Assembly (NCBI GenBank): GCA_902826145.1
Contig: CADEDT010000011.1
Span: 1 to 37,841 of the forward strand
Direction: 5' to 3'
DNA length: 37,841 nucleotides
Origin: an uncultured Caulobacteraceae bacterium
GTDB taxonomy: Bacteria > Pseudomonadota > Alphaproteobacteria > Caulobacterales > Aquidulcibacteraceae
A program made the position numbers and the translations under genes. The notes beneath the pieces are model-generated. The model made no database searches, was not told the DNA's origin, and worked only from the letters and a program-made list of their open reading frames with translations. Shown piece after piece: positions 1-8,452 of the stretch (the stretch's first letter is position 1; each line of letters begins with the position of its first letter).

Positions 1-332
1 GTCGGCTGCAGCGGATGGAGATCGGCGAAGCCTTCGAAACGCGCCGCGCGCTCGTTGAGGCGCGGGTTGTGCTTCATCGTGCACGAGCCCAGCGGGAAGA
101 GGCCGAGATCGATGGCATAGTTCTTTTGGCTGAGCCGCACGAAGTGGCGCATCGTTTCTGGCTCTGAGAGCCCAGGAAGATCGAGCGCGGCTCTGCGCGT
201 GAGGCCGCTCAAGCGGTTCTCGCCTTTCGGCGTTGGCAGATCGACGCCTGTGCCTGTGGCGTGACCGGTTTCGAAGATCAGCGGCTCGGCTTGCAGAAGG
301 CCGCGATTGCCGGAGGTGGTTTCGGTGATCAT
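1..332 (-). CDS. gcvPB: Glycine dehydrogenase (decarboxylating) subunit 2, N-terminal part, cut by window edge
   Basis: This is the beta half of the two-subunit P-protein, which decarboxylates glycine with PLP and passes the aminomethyl group to lipoyl-GcvH. About 110 codons can be read on the minus strand from an ATG at 332 to the window edge. The translation contains [13 protein letters not shown] followed by a stretch ending DLHPLQP, both hallmark GcvPB N-terminal motifs. The PLP lysine would lie further along, outside the window. The start codon overlaps the gcvPA stop in an ATGA arrangement, which suggests translational coupling of the two subunits. It is partial only because the window ends; nothing suggests a real truncation. 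Confidence 0.93.
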   Translation of the reverse strand, partial: MITETTSGNRGLLQAEPLIFETGHATGTGVDLPTPKGENRLSGLTRRAALDLPGLSEPETMRHFVRLSQKNYAIDLGLFPLGSCTMKHNPRLNERAARFEGFADLHPLQP

Positions 333-1672
333 GCGATGACCTTCTTCAGCGCATCGGCGTAAGCGGCGATGTCGGCTTCGGTGTTCATTTCTGTGGCGCA
401 GGTGATGATGACGTCATCCATACCCGCCTTCGGATTGAGGCGGCTCATGGCGACGCCGGCGATGACGCCGTTTTTCGCGAGTTCGCCGACGACATCCCAG
501 GCGTTCTTCGGCACGCGGATGGCGATCTCGTTGAAGAAGCGCTTGGTCAGCACCTCGACACCTGCGACCTTCGCCAGCGCGTCAGAGAGGGCAATCGCCT
601 TCTCGTGATTGAGCTGCGCGAGTTGGCGGAGGCCCTTCTCGCCCAAAAGCGTCATGTGGATCGTCCACGCCAACTGGCAGAGACCGCTATTGGTGCAGAT
701 GTTCGACGTCGCCTTCTCGCGGCGGATGTGCTGCTCGCGGGTAGAGAGCGTCAGCACGAAGCCGCGCTTGCCGTCGGCGTCCAGCGTTTCGCCCGCAACG
801 CGGCCCGGCATCTGGCGCACGTACTTTTCCTTCACGGCGAAGAGACCGACATACGGCCCGCCGAAGTTCAGCGCGTTGCCGATCGATTGGCCTTCGCCGC
901 AGACGATGTCGGCGCCCATGGCGCCGGCTGGTTCGATCAGGCCGAAAGAGACGCATTCGGTGAACGTTGCCACCATCAGCGCGCCCGCGCCACGCGCGGC
1001 TTCGCCGATCTTGGTGATGTCGGTGACGGTGCCGAACACGTTGGGCGATTGCACGATGACGGCCGCGACATCGGCGCCGAGGTGCTTCGTGACCGCCGCT
1101 TCGTCGTCGACGGCGGCAGGCAGCGCGACGATTTCGAGGCCGAGCGCTTCGCAGGCGGTGCGTGACGTGTCGATGTAGTGCGGGTGGACGCCGCCGGAGA
1201 AGATGATCTTCTTCCGCTTGGTGACGCGCGCGGCCATCATCGCGGCTTCGGCGCAGGCGGTGGAGCCGTCGTACATCGAGGCGTTGGCGACTTCCATGTC
1301 GAGCAATTGCGCGACTTGGCTTTGGAATTCGTAGAGCGCCTGCAGCGTGCCTTGCGCGATTTCGGGCTGGTACGGCGTGTAGGCGGTGAGGAATTCGCTG
1401 CGCTGGATGAGGTGATCGACGCTCGCCGGCACGTGATGGCGATAGGCGCCGGCGCCGAGGAAGAACGCGGTGCGGCCGGCCGGTGTGTTCTTCTCCGCCA
1501 GGCGCTGCAGGTGGCGATGCACTTCGATCTCGCCCTGCGCCTTCGGCAGCGGGACGATATCCTTCAGCAGCGCGCCCTTCGGCACATCGGCGAAGAGATC
1601 GTCGACATGCTTGGCGCCGATGACGCCAAGCATCTGGTCGCGGTCGACGTCGGTGAGTGGGAGGTAACGCAC
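329..1672 (-). CDS. gcvPA: Glycine dehydrogenase (decarboxylating) subunit 1
   Basis: This is the alpha half of the split P-protein and forms a complex with GcvPB in the glycine cleavage system. The open frame extends back to an ATG at 1696. I prefer the GTG at 1672, which gives 447 residues starting (V/M)[10 protein letters not shown], the usual N-terminus and family length of about 448. A GGAG lies roughly 12 bases before that GTG. Typical motifs follow: an FLGAGAY stretch, [11 protein letters not shown], and [14 protein letters not shown]. It is third in gcvT-gcvH-gcvPA-gcvPB. The 204-base gap from gcvH is unusually long for this compact operon and holds two inverted repeats. The choice of start is inference; the identity is secure. 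Confidence 0.95.
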   Translation of the reverse strand: MRYLPLTDVDRDQMLGVIGAKHVDDLFADVPKGALLKDIVPLPKAQGEIEVHRHLQRLAEKNTPAGRTAFFLGAGAYRHHVPASVDHLIQRSEFLTAYTPYQPEIAQGTLQALYEFQSQVAQLLDMEVANASMYDGSTACAEAAMMAARVTKRKKIIFSGGVHPHYIDTSRTACEALGLEIVALPAAVDDEAAVTKHLGADVAAVIVQSPNVFGTVTDITKIGEAARGAGALMVATFTECVSFGLIEPAGAMGADIVCGEGQSIGNALNFGGPYVGLFAVKEKYVRQMPGRVAGETLDADGKRGFVLTLSTREQHIRREKATSNICTNSGLCQLAWTIHMTLLGEKGLRQLAQLNHEKAIALSDALAKVAGVEVLTKRFFNEIAIRVPKNAWDVVGELAKNGVIAGVAMSRLNPKAGMDDVIITCATEMNTEADIAAYADALKKVIA

Positions 1673-1705
1673 GGGTTTAAGACTCCAACGATGCAAGCAC
1701 GGCGT

Positions 1706-1853
1706 CCCCTTCCCCCTTGCGGGGAAGGGGTAGGGAAAGAGGGGCGTTCAGCTGCTGCAGGTGAATCAGAACTTGGCGCGGCGCTTTAGTTGGTGAGCGT
1801 AGGCGCGTTTGAACGCCCCCCACCCCCTGCCCCCGCCCCGCAAGGGGGCGGGG
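1706..1853. repeat. Pair of inverted copies of a GC-rich intergenic repeat
   Basis: Copy 1 (1706-1750) reads CCCCTTCCCCCTTGCGGGG, then runs on to GGGGCGTTCA. Copy 2 (1810-1853), read on the minus strand, is CCCCGCCCCCTTGCGGGG and also ends GGGGCGTTCA. Each copy contains its own C-run/TTGC/G-run hairpin, and the two copies face each other. The pair sits between gcvH and the chosen gcvPA start. In RNA it could form local hairpins or one long stem. It resembles the small palindromic C-rich intergenic repeats common in alphaproteobacteria. No transposase is present here, so mobility is inference. Confidence 0.75.
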
Positions 1854-1876
1854 ATGATGTTGCGCCAGCTGCGCCA

Positions 1877-2251
1877 TTAGAGGCCCTTCACGTAATCGGC
1901 GTAGGCGGCTTCATCCATGAGGCCGTCGAGTTCGGATTTGTCGGCGACCTTGAGCTTCACGAACCAGCCGCCCGCTTGCGGGGCTTCGTTGATGATCGGC
2001 CAGTTCTCGCCGGAGATCTCACTGTTCGACTCGACGACTTCGCCGGAGATCGGCGCATAGACGTCCGACGCGGTCTTCGCGCTCTCGACGACGGCCATGT
2101 CGTCGCCTTGCTTGAAGCTTTTGCCGACGGCGGGAAGCTCAGCATAGACGACATCGCCCAATTGCTCGGCGGCGTAGGTGCTGATGCCAACGGTGGCGAT
2201 GTCGCCGCTCAGCTCAACCCACTCGTGGTCTTTCGTGTAGCGTTTGGTCAT
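1877..2251 (-). CDS. gcvH: Glycine cleavage system H protein
   Basis: This is the lipoyl carrier protein that shuttles the aminomethyl intermediate between the P, T and L proteins. I start it at the ATG at 2251 (MTKRYTKDHEWVEL), giving 124 residues. An in-frame upstream ATG at 2260 exists, but a GAGG ribosome-binding site sits just before 2251 and the family starts here. The lipoylation motif VVESAKTASDVYAP places the modified lysine at residue 59. The gene begins five bases after the gcvT stop. Length and motif order are ordinary for the family. Confidence 0.97.
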   Translation of the reverse strand: MTKRYTKDHEWVELSGDIATVGISTYAAEQLGDVVYAELPAVGKSFKQGDDMAVVESAKTASDVYAPISGEVVESNSEISGENWPIINEAPQAGGWFVKLKVADKSELDGLMDEAAYADYVKGL

Positions 2252-2256
2252 GGGCC

Positions 2257-3420
2257 TCAAGCTCCCTTCTTCGGGCGGAAATAACGATGCGGAACGAATG
2301 GCAGTGGCACGACCGTAGCGGCGCGCGCTTGGCCGCGGATCATGAGTTCTAGTCCGGTGCCGGGCTCGGCGAATGCGGCGTCGACATAGCCCATCGAGAT
2401 CGGCGCGTTGAGAATTGGCGAGAAGCCGCCGCTGGTGACGACGCCGACCTTCTTGCCATCCTTGAAAATCTCAACGCCCTCGCGCGCGGGCGCGCGATCG
2501 TTCGGGCGGATGCCGACGCGCTTGCGCGGCGCTCCGAGTTCGTATTCGCGCAGAATGCGCTTGGCGCCCGGGAAGTCTTTCGCTTCGCGGCGGCGCTTTT
2601 GGATCGTCCAAGCGAGATCGGCTTCGATCGGCGACGTGGTCGGGTCTAGATCGTGGCCGTAGAGACAGAGACCTGCTTCGAGGCGGAGGCTATCGCGCGC
2701 GCCGAGGCCAATCGGTTTCACTTCGGCATGCGCGAGCAGCGCGTTGGCGAGATCGGTGGCGTGTTCGGCGCGGACGAGAATCTCATAGCCGTCTTCGCCG
2801 GTGTAGCCCGAGCGCGTGACGGTGATGCGTCCGAAGGCGTCGTAGCGCTTCACGGTCATGAAGTTCATATCGCCGAGCGCAGGATCGATGACGGCGGCAG
2901 CCGCGACGTGCGCAGTCGGGCCTTGCAGCGCTAGCAGGCAGCGATCGTCGGCGCGCACTAGGTTCGCTTCGCCCTTGGTCGCTTCTTCGATCAGCGCCCA
3001 GTCCTGATGCTTACAGCCAGCGTTGACGACGATGTAGAGATCGCCGGCGGCGGCAGGTTCGGCCGGGCGCGCGATCATCAGATCGTCGAGCACACCGCCG
3101 TCTTCGTTGGTGATCATGGTGTAGCGGACTTGGCCGGGCTTCAGGCCCTGAATGTCCGCCGGCACCAAGCGCTCGATCAGTGACGCGACCTTCTTGTGTG
3201 CCTCGTCGCCTTCCAGGCCATGGCCCTTCGGCAGCGCGAAGAACGACGGACCCATGTGCGAGACATCAAAGAGACCCGCGTGCTGGCGCGTCCAATTGTG
3301 TTCGGGGATCAAGCCCTCGAACTGGAGCGGCATGTCATAGCCGGCGAAGTCACCGAACTTGGACGTGCGCGCGCGCCAGATCGCGTCGAGCGGCAGCTTC
3401 TTAGGTTCGGCATCGGACAT
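2257..3420 (-). CDS. gcvT: Aminomethyltransferase (glycine cleavage T protein)
   Basis: It transfers the methylene group from aminomethyl-lipoyl GcvH to tetrahydrofolate and releases ammonia. The 387-residue protein has the expected N-terminal FGDFAGYDMPLQFEG, then DVSHMGP and later SGYTGEDGYEI, typical of GcvT in that order. It ends RYFRPKKGA. It is the first gene of the glycine cleavage operon and is preceded by a tandem glycine riboswitch, so its expression, and probably that of the whole operon, should respond to glycine. The ATG at 3420 has only a weak GGGAA upstream, which fits control through the leader. Confidence 0.96.
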   Translation of the reverse strand: MSDAEPKKLPLDAIWRARTSKFGDFAGYDMPLQFEGLIPEHNWTRQHAGLFDVSHMGPSFFALPKGHGLEGDEAHKKVASLIERLVPADIQGLKPGQVRYTMITNEDGGVLDDLMIARPAEPAAAGDLYIVVNAGCKHQDWALIEEATKGEANLVRADDRCLLALQGPTAHVAAAAVIDPALGDMNFMTVKRYDAFGRITVTRSGYTGEDGYEILVRAEHATDLANALLAHAEVKPIGLGARDSLRLEAGLCLYGHDLDPTTSPIEADLAWTIQKRRREAKDFPGAKRILREYELGAPRKRVGIRPNDRAPAREGVEIFKDGKKVGVVTSGGFSPILNAPISMGYVDAAFAEPGTGLELMIRGQARAATVVPLPFVPHRYFRPKKGA

Positions 3421-3444
3421 TGCGTTTCCCAGGTACGTGGCGGA

Positions 3445-3464
3445 CGCGTGCGAAGATGCACGCG
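3445..3464 (-). promoter_or_regulatory. Hairpin between glycine riboswitch and gcvT start
   Basis: A perfect 7-base-pair stem, CGCGTGC and GCACGCG around a six-base loop, lies between the second aptamer and the gcvT start codon. No T-run follows it on the transcribed strand, so it does not look like a classical intrinsic terminator. By position it may be part of the expression platform, for example controlling access to the ribosome-binding region. That role is inference. Confidence 0.5.
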
Positions 3465-3470
3465 AGCCCC

Positions 3471-3654
3471 CGCTGTCCTGGCGCCTGAGAGATTCACCGC
3501 GTGTCCGTTCGCGGCTTACTCCGTCGGCGGCTGCGCTCCTTGCGGCGCAGCACTTTCCAGCGTGTTCATCCCCCCGCGGTCCGGTTCCCTGAGAGTTTCC
3601 GGGGCGGTTGCTCCTTCGGGGGCGGCCTGTTCGCCGCTCTCTCCCACGGGGTTC
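3471..3654 (-). promoter_or_regulatory. Tandem glycine riboswitch
   Basis: The minus-strand leader of gcvT contains two glycine aptamers. Aptamer 1 (about 3654-3571) has CCCCGTGGGAGAG, then CCGAAGGAGCAA, then ACTCTCAGGGAACCGGAC, closed by CGCGGGG. Aptamer 2 (about 3564-3471) has CGCTGGAAAG, GCCGACGGAGTAAGCC, and GAATCTCTCAGGCGCCAGGA, closed by CAGCG. These are the conserved glycine riboswitch elements in order, and the position before gcvT is the classic one. In aptamer 2 the usual GGAGAG is GGAAAG, which leaves one A-C mismatch against CTCTC. Elsewhere this class usually turns expression on when glycine is high; the direction here is inferred. Confidence 0.92.
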
Positions 3655-3736
3655 ATGTGTCTGGCCGGGACATGGCGACTCGACGTCGGCGCGGCCCGTT
3701 GCGCGGACTCCTGGCCGCCCCGCTCCACAGAGTCAA

Positions 3737-4474
3737 TCAGCCGAAGCTGAGCACTGCATCACCCCGCAAAATTGCTTCCGTTTCGGGGGTGTATTTGGCG
3801 CCGGAGGCGTCGTGGAGCGCCAGTTCCGGGCAGAGCCGGAACGGCGCGCGCGAGCCCTTCCGGGCACGGACCAAAACCCGCTTTGCGGGCTCCGCTTCGC
3901 GCGGGCGGATGGGGATAAGTTCGGCGCCGCCGAGACGGCCATCGAGTGCGGCCAAAATGTCCGGCGTTTTGCTGGCGCGATGGATCATGGTGATCGCGCC
4001 GCCGCCCGTGAGGCGATCCGCGAGCGCCGCAATCCAAGTGTCGAGCGGCGCATCGGCGATGTGAGCATGACGCCGCGTTTCCGCGGGCGCCCGGCCTTCA
4101 CCCTCTTCGTCAAACGGCGGGTTTACAAACACGCCATCGAACACGCCGAATTTTGCGCTGCGATCGAGCGCATCGCCTGTCACGATTTCGATGCGATGCG
4201 TCATCGCGTTAGCGGCGACATTTTCGCGTGAGATCGATGCGATGTTCTGATCGCGTTCGACTCCGAGCAGAGTCACGTTCTCATTGCGTATCGCAACAGC
4301 GAGCAACGCCGCGCCAACACCACAACCCGCTTCCATCAAACGCGCGCCGTCGCGTGTCTCTACTGCGGCCGCGAGAAGCAAAGTATCGACGTTGACGCGA
4401 TAGCCGCGCGCGGGCTGGCGAATGCGGATACGGCCGTTGAGGAGTGCGTCTTCCGTCGTCTCAATATCGGCCAT
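3737..4474 (-). CDS. SAM-dependent methyltransferase, TrmN6-like
   Basis: A 245-residue class I methyltransferase of the COG4123 type, whose best-known member methylates adenine 37 N6 of tRNA1(Val). The SAM-binding loop EAGCGVGAALL is at residues 48-58. The catalytic NPPF, typical of enzymes methylating an exocyclic amino group on a base, is at residues 118-121. The N-terminal region RIRQPARGYRVNVDTLLLAA is the usual opening of this group. The gene is divergent from the polyprenyl synthase gene and ends just before the glycine riboswitch leader. tRNA as substrate is inferred from the family; rRNA or protein cannot be excluded. Confidence 0.8.
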   Translation of the reverse strand: MADIETTEDALLNGRIRIRQPARGYRVNVDTLLLAAAVETRDGARLMEAGCGVGAALLAVAIRNENVTLLGVERDQNIASISRENVAANAMTHRIEIVTGDALDRSAKFGVFDGVFVNPPFDEEGEGRAPAETRRHAHIADAPLDTWIAALADRLTGGGAITMIHRASKTPDILAALDGRLGGAELIPIRPREAEPAKRVLVRARKGSRAPFRLCPELALHDASGAKYTPETEAILRGDAVLSFG

Positions 4475-4558
4475 AAAGCCCGTGCGACCCTTCCGCGCGA
4501 CCGGTGGAACCTAGCTTGACCCTGCGCGTCACCCCCAGCATCGTTTTCCAGTGACGTG

Positions 4559-5593
4559 ATGGCAAGTGGAGGCCAATTGGGACCGGCGGTCGGACCAGCC
4601 AAGCAAAAGCCGGGGGCGCCCCATGCGGTGGACCGGCTGGCGGCGCTATTGGCCGAAGACCTCGCCGCTGTTGAGACCATCATTCACCAGTATTTGACCA
4701 GCCCTGTCGGCGTCATTCCAAACCTCGCACAACACTTGATAGACGCGGGCGGCAAGCGCATTCGGCCGCTGATTACTTTGGCATCCGCGCGTCTGTTGGG
4801 CGGCGGCGGCGACGGGCCGCGCAAGCTCGCGGCGGCGGTTGAGTTCATTCACTCGGCGACCTTGCTGCACGACGATGTCGTCGATGTCTCCTCGCTGCGG
4901 CGCGGCAAGAAGAGCGCGAATGTCGTGTGGGGCAATTCAGCCAGCGTGCTGGTCGGCGACTTCCTGTTCGCGCGTTCGTTCAATCTGATGGTCGAGACCG
5001 GCGACATTCAGGTGCTCGATATTCTCGCGCGCGCGGCGAGCGTGATCGCCGAAGGCGAAGTCATGCAACTCGCGGCGGCGAACGACGCCGAGACGACGCG
5101 TGAGCGCTACATGGAGATCGTGGCGGCGAAGACTGCCGCACTGTTCGCGGCGGCGGCGCGATCCGGCGCAGTGGCGGCCGGACGCGCTGGGCCGGAAGCA
5201 GCGGCGATGGAGACGTTTGGGCGCGAGCTTGGGTTGGCGTTCCAACTCGTGGACGACGCGCTCGACTATGGTGGCGCGAGCGCGGCCATGGGCAAGAATA
5301 CGGGTGACGACTTCCGCGAAGGCAAAGTCACGCTGCCGGTGATCTTCGCGCGCGATGCGGGCGATGAGGGCGAGCGCGCCTTCTGGCGGCGCGCCGTCGG
5401 CGGCGAACGCACGGACGATGACTTCCACCGTGCCGTGGCACTGGTGAAGCGGCACGACGCGATCACGCTGACGATCGAAGCGGCGCGTGGGCACGCCGAA
5501 GCGGCGCGGGATGCACTGAAGACGCTGCCGGCGAATGCGTATCGGGAAGCGCTTGAGGCGCTGCCGGAATTTGTGGTGGAGCGGGCGTACTAA
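4559..5593 (+). CDS. ispB: Polyprenyl diphosphate synthase (octaprenyl/decaprenyl type)
   Basis: A trans-isoprenyl diphosphate synthase that builds a long chain from FPP/GPP and IPP, probably the ubiquinone side chain. The 344-residue protein has GGKRIRP, the first aspartate-rich motif DDVVD at about residues 105-109, and the second motif LVDDALDYGG. The small-residue pattern before DDVVD (FIHSATLLH) suits a long-chain product, but chain length cannot be read. A GTG directly precedes the chosen ATG and would add one residue. It is divergent from the methyltransferase gene and ends three bases from the convergent VOC gene. The link to ispE (10563-11432) is shared pathway only, not an operon. 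Confidence 0.9.
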   Translation: MASGGQLGPAVGPAKQKPGAPHAVDRLAALLAEDLAAVETIIHQYLTSPVGVIPNLAQHLIDAGGKRIRPLITLASARLLGGGGDGPRKLAAAVEFIHSATLLHDDVVDVSSLRRGKKSANVVWGNSASVLVGDFLFARSFNLMVETGDIQVLDILARAASVIAEGEVMQLAAANDAETTRERYMEIVAAKTAALFAAAARSGAVAAGRAGPEAAAMETFGRELGLAFQLVDDALDYGGASAAMGKNTGDDFREGKVTLPVIFARDAGDEGERAFWRRAVGGERTDDDFHRAVALVKRHDAITLTIEAARGHAEAARDALKTLPANAYREALEALPEFVVERAY

Positions 5594-5596
5594 GCG

Positions 5597-5965
5597 TCAG
5601 TGCTTGTGATCCAGTTGGTGGAGCACAATGCCATTGCCCTCGCTGTCGAGGATGTTGCTCATCCGGCAGCGCGGCCCTTTTATAATGTCACTCCGGAACG
5701 TCACGCCCTTCGCCTTAAGATCGGCGATCACCGCGTCCAGATCGGCAACTTCAAACGCCACCGTACCGCCGCCACCCGGCTTCTGACCCGTTGCGTTGGT
5801 AAGCGCCAGGCACCCACCGCCAGGCAAATCGAACTCGATCCAATGCATAGCGCCATGGCTGCCATGACTGCCGAGCTTTAGCCCCAGCGTGTTCTCGTAG
5901 AAATCGCGCGCCCGCGCGGGATCCTCGACCGCGTACATCGTGAAGGCCACCTTCTCGAACATCAT
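5597..5965 (-). CDS. VOC (glyoxalase/bleomycin-resistance fold) protein
   Basis: A 122-residue single-domain VOC protein starting MMFEKVAFTMYAVED. Its typical pattern is PARARDFYENTLGLK, later GGTVAFEVADLDAVIADLKAKGV, and a C-terminal LDSEGNGIVLHQ. The fold binds a metal and serves lyases, dioxygenases and resistance proteins, so the substrate cannot be read. It starts at 5965 with ATGATG overlapping the stop of the upstream DNA repair gene, behind a good GGGAGG site; an upstream in-frame ATG at 6010 is less likely. It is the last gene of the ArsR-led cassette and ends three bases from the convergent ispB. Confidence 0.85.
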   Translation of the reverse strand: MMFEKVAFTMYAVEDPARARDFYENTLGLKLGSHGSHGAMHWIEFDLPGGGCLALTNATGQKPGGGGTVAFEVADLDAVIADLKAKGVTFRSDIIKGPRCRMSNILDSEGNGIVLHQLDHKH

Positions 5966-6687
5966 TTGCCTCCCTTGGCGAAGGCGCGGAGCGCGTCCTT
6001 GCCGTTCCACCGTTCTGTTGCGTTGTCAGAGCTTGCGAGCTGCTCGGCGAGCTCGCGGGCGGCGGCACGGAGCTTTGGGCTTTTCTTGCCGCCGATGGCG
6101 CGGAGCGCCCAGTTGTTGGCCTTCTTGACGAAGTTGCGATTGTCGGACGCTTCGCGCTCGATCAGTTCGAGACCGCGCAGCATCTGTTCGTCCGTGCCTT
6201 GCTTGTGCAGCGCACAGCTGGCGAGCAACGCGAAGGCGGCGCGTTTCACGAACTCGTCCTTGGCCTTCGACCATTTTTCGATCTTGGCGAAGGCGTGCGG
6301 GCTGCGGTCCCAGTAGTGGAAGCACGCCGTGTCGACGATGCCCCAATTGTCCATGTCCTTCACCCAGCGCTCCATCTGCGCGGGCGTGACGTCGGCGGGA
6401 TCATCCACCATCGTCGCGAGCATGCGGGCGTCGTGGATGCCGGTGGCCCAGAGCTTTTCCGAGAGTTCGTGGTCGTAGCCGACCTTCTTCGCCATGGCGC
6501 GGAGCGCAGCGACGGAGGTGCCGTAGACTTCCGCTTTGGTGACGATGCCGTAGCGCTTGGCCATGTCGGCTTTGTAGGCCGCTGAACCGCTACGCTTCAG
6601 TTCGGCAACGATCGCCTTCACGTTCGGCGCGCCCGCCTTCTTGGTCGATGTTGCTTTTTTCGGCGCGGCTTTGGTTTTCGTCGCCAT
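5962..6687 (-). CDS. AlkD-like DNA alkylation repair protein
   Basis: A HEAT-repeat DNA glycosylase-like protein of the AlkD family (PF08713), known for removing alkylated purines without flipping the base. From the ATG at 6687 it has 241 residues. The NWGIVD motif supplies Trp115 and Asp119, and NNWALRAIG supplies Trp193. Their spacing (4 and 78 residues) matches the key Trp109, Asp113 and Trp187 of Bacillus AlkD as I remember them. The first 20 residues are Lys/Ala-rich and probably disordered. The start overlaps the stop of the upstream DUF1801 gene (TGATG), and the stop overlaps the next gene, so it is coupled within the cassette. Confidence 0.85.
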   Translation of the reverse strand: MATKTKAAPKKATSTKKAGAPNVKAIVAELKRSGSAAYKADMAKRYGIVTKAEVYGTSVAALRAMAKKVGYDHELSEKLWATGIHDARMLATMVDDPADVTPAQMERWVKDMDNWGIVDTACFHYWDRSPHAFAKIEKWSKAKDEFVKRAAFALLASCALHKQGTDEQMLRGLELIEREASDNRNFVKKANNWALRAIGGKKSPKLRAAARELAEQLASSDNATERWNGKDALRAFAKGGK

Positions 6688-7448
6688 CAGAGTTGCTTGG
6701 TCCAAGCGCGCACGATCGTCTCTAGTGCTTTGCGCTGCTTAGGAATATCGCGTCCGCTGCCGAGCGTCACCATCGCGCGATCTTTGCCGAGCCATTTCAC
6801 CAAGCCGTTCGGATCGGCGAGCTTGAAGGCTTTCAGGTCGGCGCGCGTCTGGGCGCCGAGATGGAAGATGAGCTGCACGCTATCGCGCGAGCGCACATTG
6901 AAAGTGGCGAACCATTCCTTCTCGGCGCGAAAGCTCGGGACGTTCCATTTGATGCCTTCGCTGATTGCCGGACTTACACCCAGGATGATCAAGCGAACGG
7001 CCTCAATCTCCTTCTTCAGCGGATGCTTGAGGCTCTTGAGATAAGCGGCGACAGCGGCATCGCCCGCAGCGACCTTAGTCGCCGTCTTCTTTGCTGGCTT
7101 TGCGACCTCGATCTCCGCGAGGCGCGCTTTGACGAGCTTGCGGATGAGCGCGGAGGGCGGTGGCTTGCCTATTGGGAAGCGGAAGCCGCCTTTGCTGACT
7201 TCGTAGTTCTTTAGATCGTCGGCGAGTTGCGCGGTGATTGCGCCGCTCATCGGGAAGTAGGAGCAGTGCGTGGCGCTGGCGTTGTAGCCGGCGATGGGCT
7301 TGCCCTGGATGAAGGCGGGCATGCCGTAGCTGATGCCCTCTTCCGCATCTGGCGCCGCAGCGCGGATCGCCTTTCTCACCTTCTCCAGCGTCGCGCGTTT
7401 GTCGGCGCTGAGCTTGGCGAGATAGGCGTCCGCATCCTTGGCTGCCAT
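6687..7448 (-). CDS. Protein with two DUF1801 domains
   Basis: A 253-residue protein. The N-terminal domain has APDAEEGISYGMPAF and GYNASATHCSYFPMSG. A linker of Lys/Ala follows at about residues 115-128. A second domain begins AAYLKSLKHPLKKEIEAVR and continues VSPAISEGIKWNVPSF with FNVRSRDSVQLIFHLGA. Both halves look like DUF1801 (YdhG-type) domains, which are usually found singly. The function is not established; a link to iron handling has been proposed for relatives. It overlaps the AlkD-like gene by three bases and follows the PhnB-like gene by five. Confidence 0.8.
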   Translation of the reverse strand: MAAKDADAYLAKLSADKRATLEKVRKAIRAAAPDAEEGISYGMPAFIQGKPIAGYNASATHCSYFPMSGAITAQLADDLKNYEVSKGGFRFPIGKPPPSALIRKLVKARLAEIEVAKPAKKTATKVAAGDAAVAAYLKSLKHPLKKEIEAVRLIILGVSPAISEGIKWNVPSFRAEKEWFATFNVRSRDSVQLIFHLGAQTRADLKAFKLADPNGLVKWLGKDRAMVTLGSGRDIPKQRKALETIVRAWTKQL

Positions 7449-7453
7449 GGGGC

Positions 7454-7930
7454 TCAGCCTTTCGCGGCGCGTTCGAGTTCGGCGACGTCGAACTTGACCA
7501 TCTTTAGCATCGCTTCACTGACGCGCTTGGCAACGCCCGGCTCTTTCGACTTCATCAGCTCGCCAAGACGGCGCGGCGAGATTTGCCAGCGCACGCCGTA
7601 CTTGTCCGTGATCCAGCCGCAGGCAACGGGCTTGCCACCGTCCTTACTGAGCGCGTCCCAATAGCGGTCGAGCTCAGCTTGATCTTCGCACGTGACATGC
7701 AGCGAGATGGCGTCGTTGAAAGGATCGTGCTTGCCCGCGCCAATGGCCATGAACCTTTGGCCGCACAACGTGAACTCCACGATCTCTATGGTGCCAGCTG
7801 GGCCGCTCGGCGTGTCCGCCGGGATGGTCGTCAGCATATCGATGCGCGAGTCCGGAAAGATCGACGCATAGAACTTCGCCGCTTCACCGGCCTTCTCGGT
7901 GTACCAGAGGTGAGGTGCAATCTTTGACAT
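7454..7930 (-). CDS. PhnB-like VOC family protein
   Basis: A 158-residue protein of the PhnB/3-demethylubiquinone methyltransferase-like branch of the VOC superfamily (PF06983). It starts MSKIAPHLWYTEKAGEAA and contains FYASIFPDSRI, then FMAIGAGKHDPFNDAISL, and DKYGVRWQISPRRL near the end, the usual order. Despite old annotations, members of this branch are generally not methyltransferases and their substrates are mostly unknown. It lies 12 bases after the SRPBCC gene. PhnB-like, SRPBCC and ArsR genes often travel together, so shared regulation is likely. Confidence 0.87.
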   Translation of the reverse strand: MSKIAPHLWYTEKAGEAAKFYASIFPDSRIDMLTTIPADTPSGPAGTIEIVEFTLCGQRFMAIGAGKHDPFNDAISLHVTCEDQAELDRYWDALSKDGGKPVACGWITDKYGVRWQISPRRLGELMKSKEPGVAKRVSEAMLKMVKFDVAELERAAKG

Positions 7931-7942
7931 GGGGCTACCTCC

Positions 7943-8440
7943 TCAGGCCGCTTGCTTGAAGACGTCGTCGAGGCGGGTGTAGCTGAACTCCATGCCATCG
8001 GTCATGCCGGTGGAGACAGCGCCGTCACGCGCTTCCTTCGACGCGAACTTCATGGTGCAGACGAGTGTCGTGACGCCGCCTTGCTCCGTGAGATCGACTG
8101 ACACGACACACGGATCGCCTGCGGGCATCGCGCCGCCGATATCGCCCGGATCATAATATTGATCGTGCGCGAGGCGCGCAGGCGCTTCGACCTCGGTGAA
8201 GACGCCATAGAAGCCGAAGCTCTTGCCGTCTTCCTGGTTCTTCCATTGCCAGCGATACTTGCCGCCAACGCGAACATCCATGTCGCGCACCGGCATGTCC
8301 CAGCCTGGATAGCCGAGCCATTTCGGAAGCAGTTCGGGCTTTGTGTGCGCGTCATAGACGAGCTGACGCGGGGCGTTGAATTGGCGAACGACGCGCACTT
8401 CGCGATCGCTTGGCAACGTAACTTCTGCGGGCTTTGGCAT
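7943..8440 (-). CDS. SRPBCC (AHSA1-type) protein, copy 2
   Basis: A 165-residue START-like protein of the AHSA1 branch (PF08327). It starts MPKPAEVTLPSDREVRVVR. Typical features are APRQLVYDAHTKPELLPKW near residues 23-41 and DMDVRVGGKYRWQW, ending DGMEFSYTRLDDVFKQAA. These proteins bind hydrophobic ligands; the ligand here is unknown. It closely resembles the upstream gene over its full length, sharing runs such as KFASKEARDGAVSTGMTDGM, so the two are a tandem duplication. The gap between them is 12 bases. Confidence 0.88.
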   Translation of the reverse strand: MPKPAEVTLPSDREVRVVRQFNAPRQLVYDAHTKPELLPKWLGYPGWDMPVRDMDVRVGGKYRWQWKNQEDGKSFGFYGVFTEVEAPARLAHDQYYDPGDIGGAMPAGDPCVVSVDLTEQGGVTTLVCTMKFASKEARDGAVSTGMTDGMEFSYTRLDDVFKQAA

Positions 8441-8452
8441 TGTCTTCTCTCC

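Noticed and set aside
4475..4558. Promoter for ispB at TTGACCC near 4516
   Set aside because: A good -35 is present but no convincing -10 lies at an acceptable distance.
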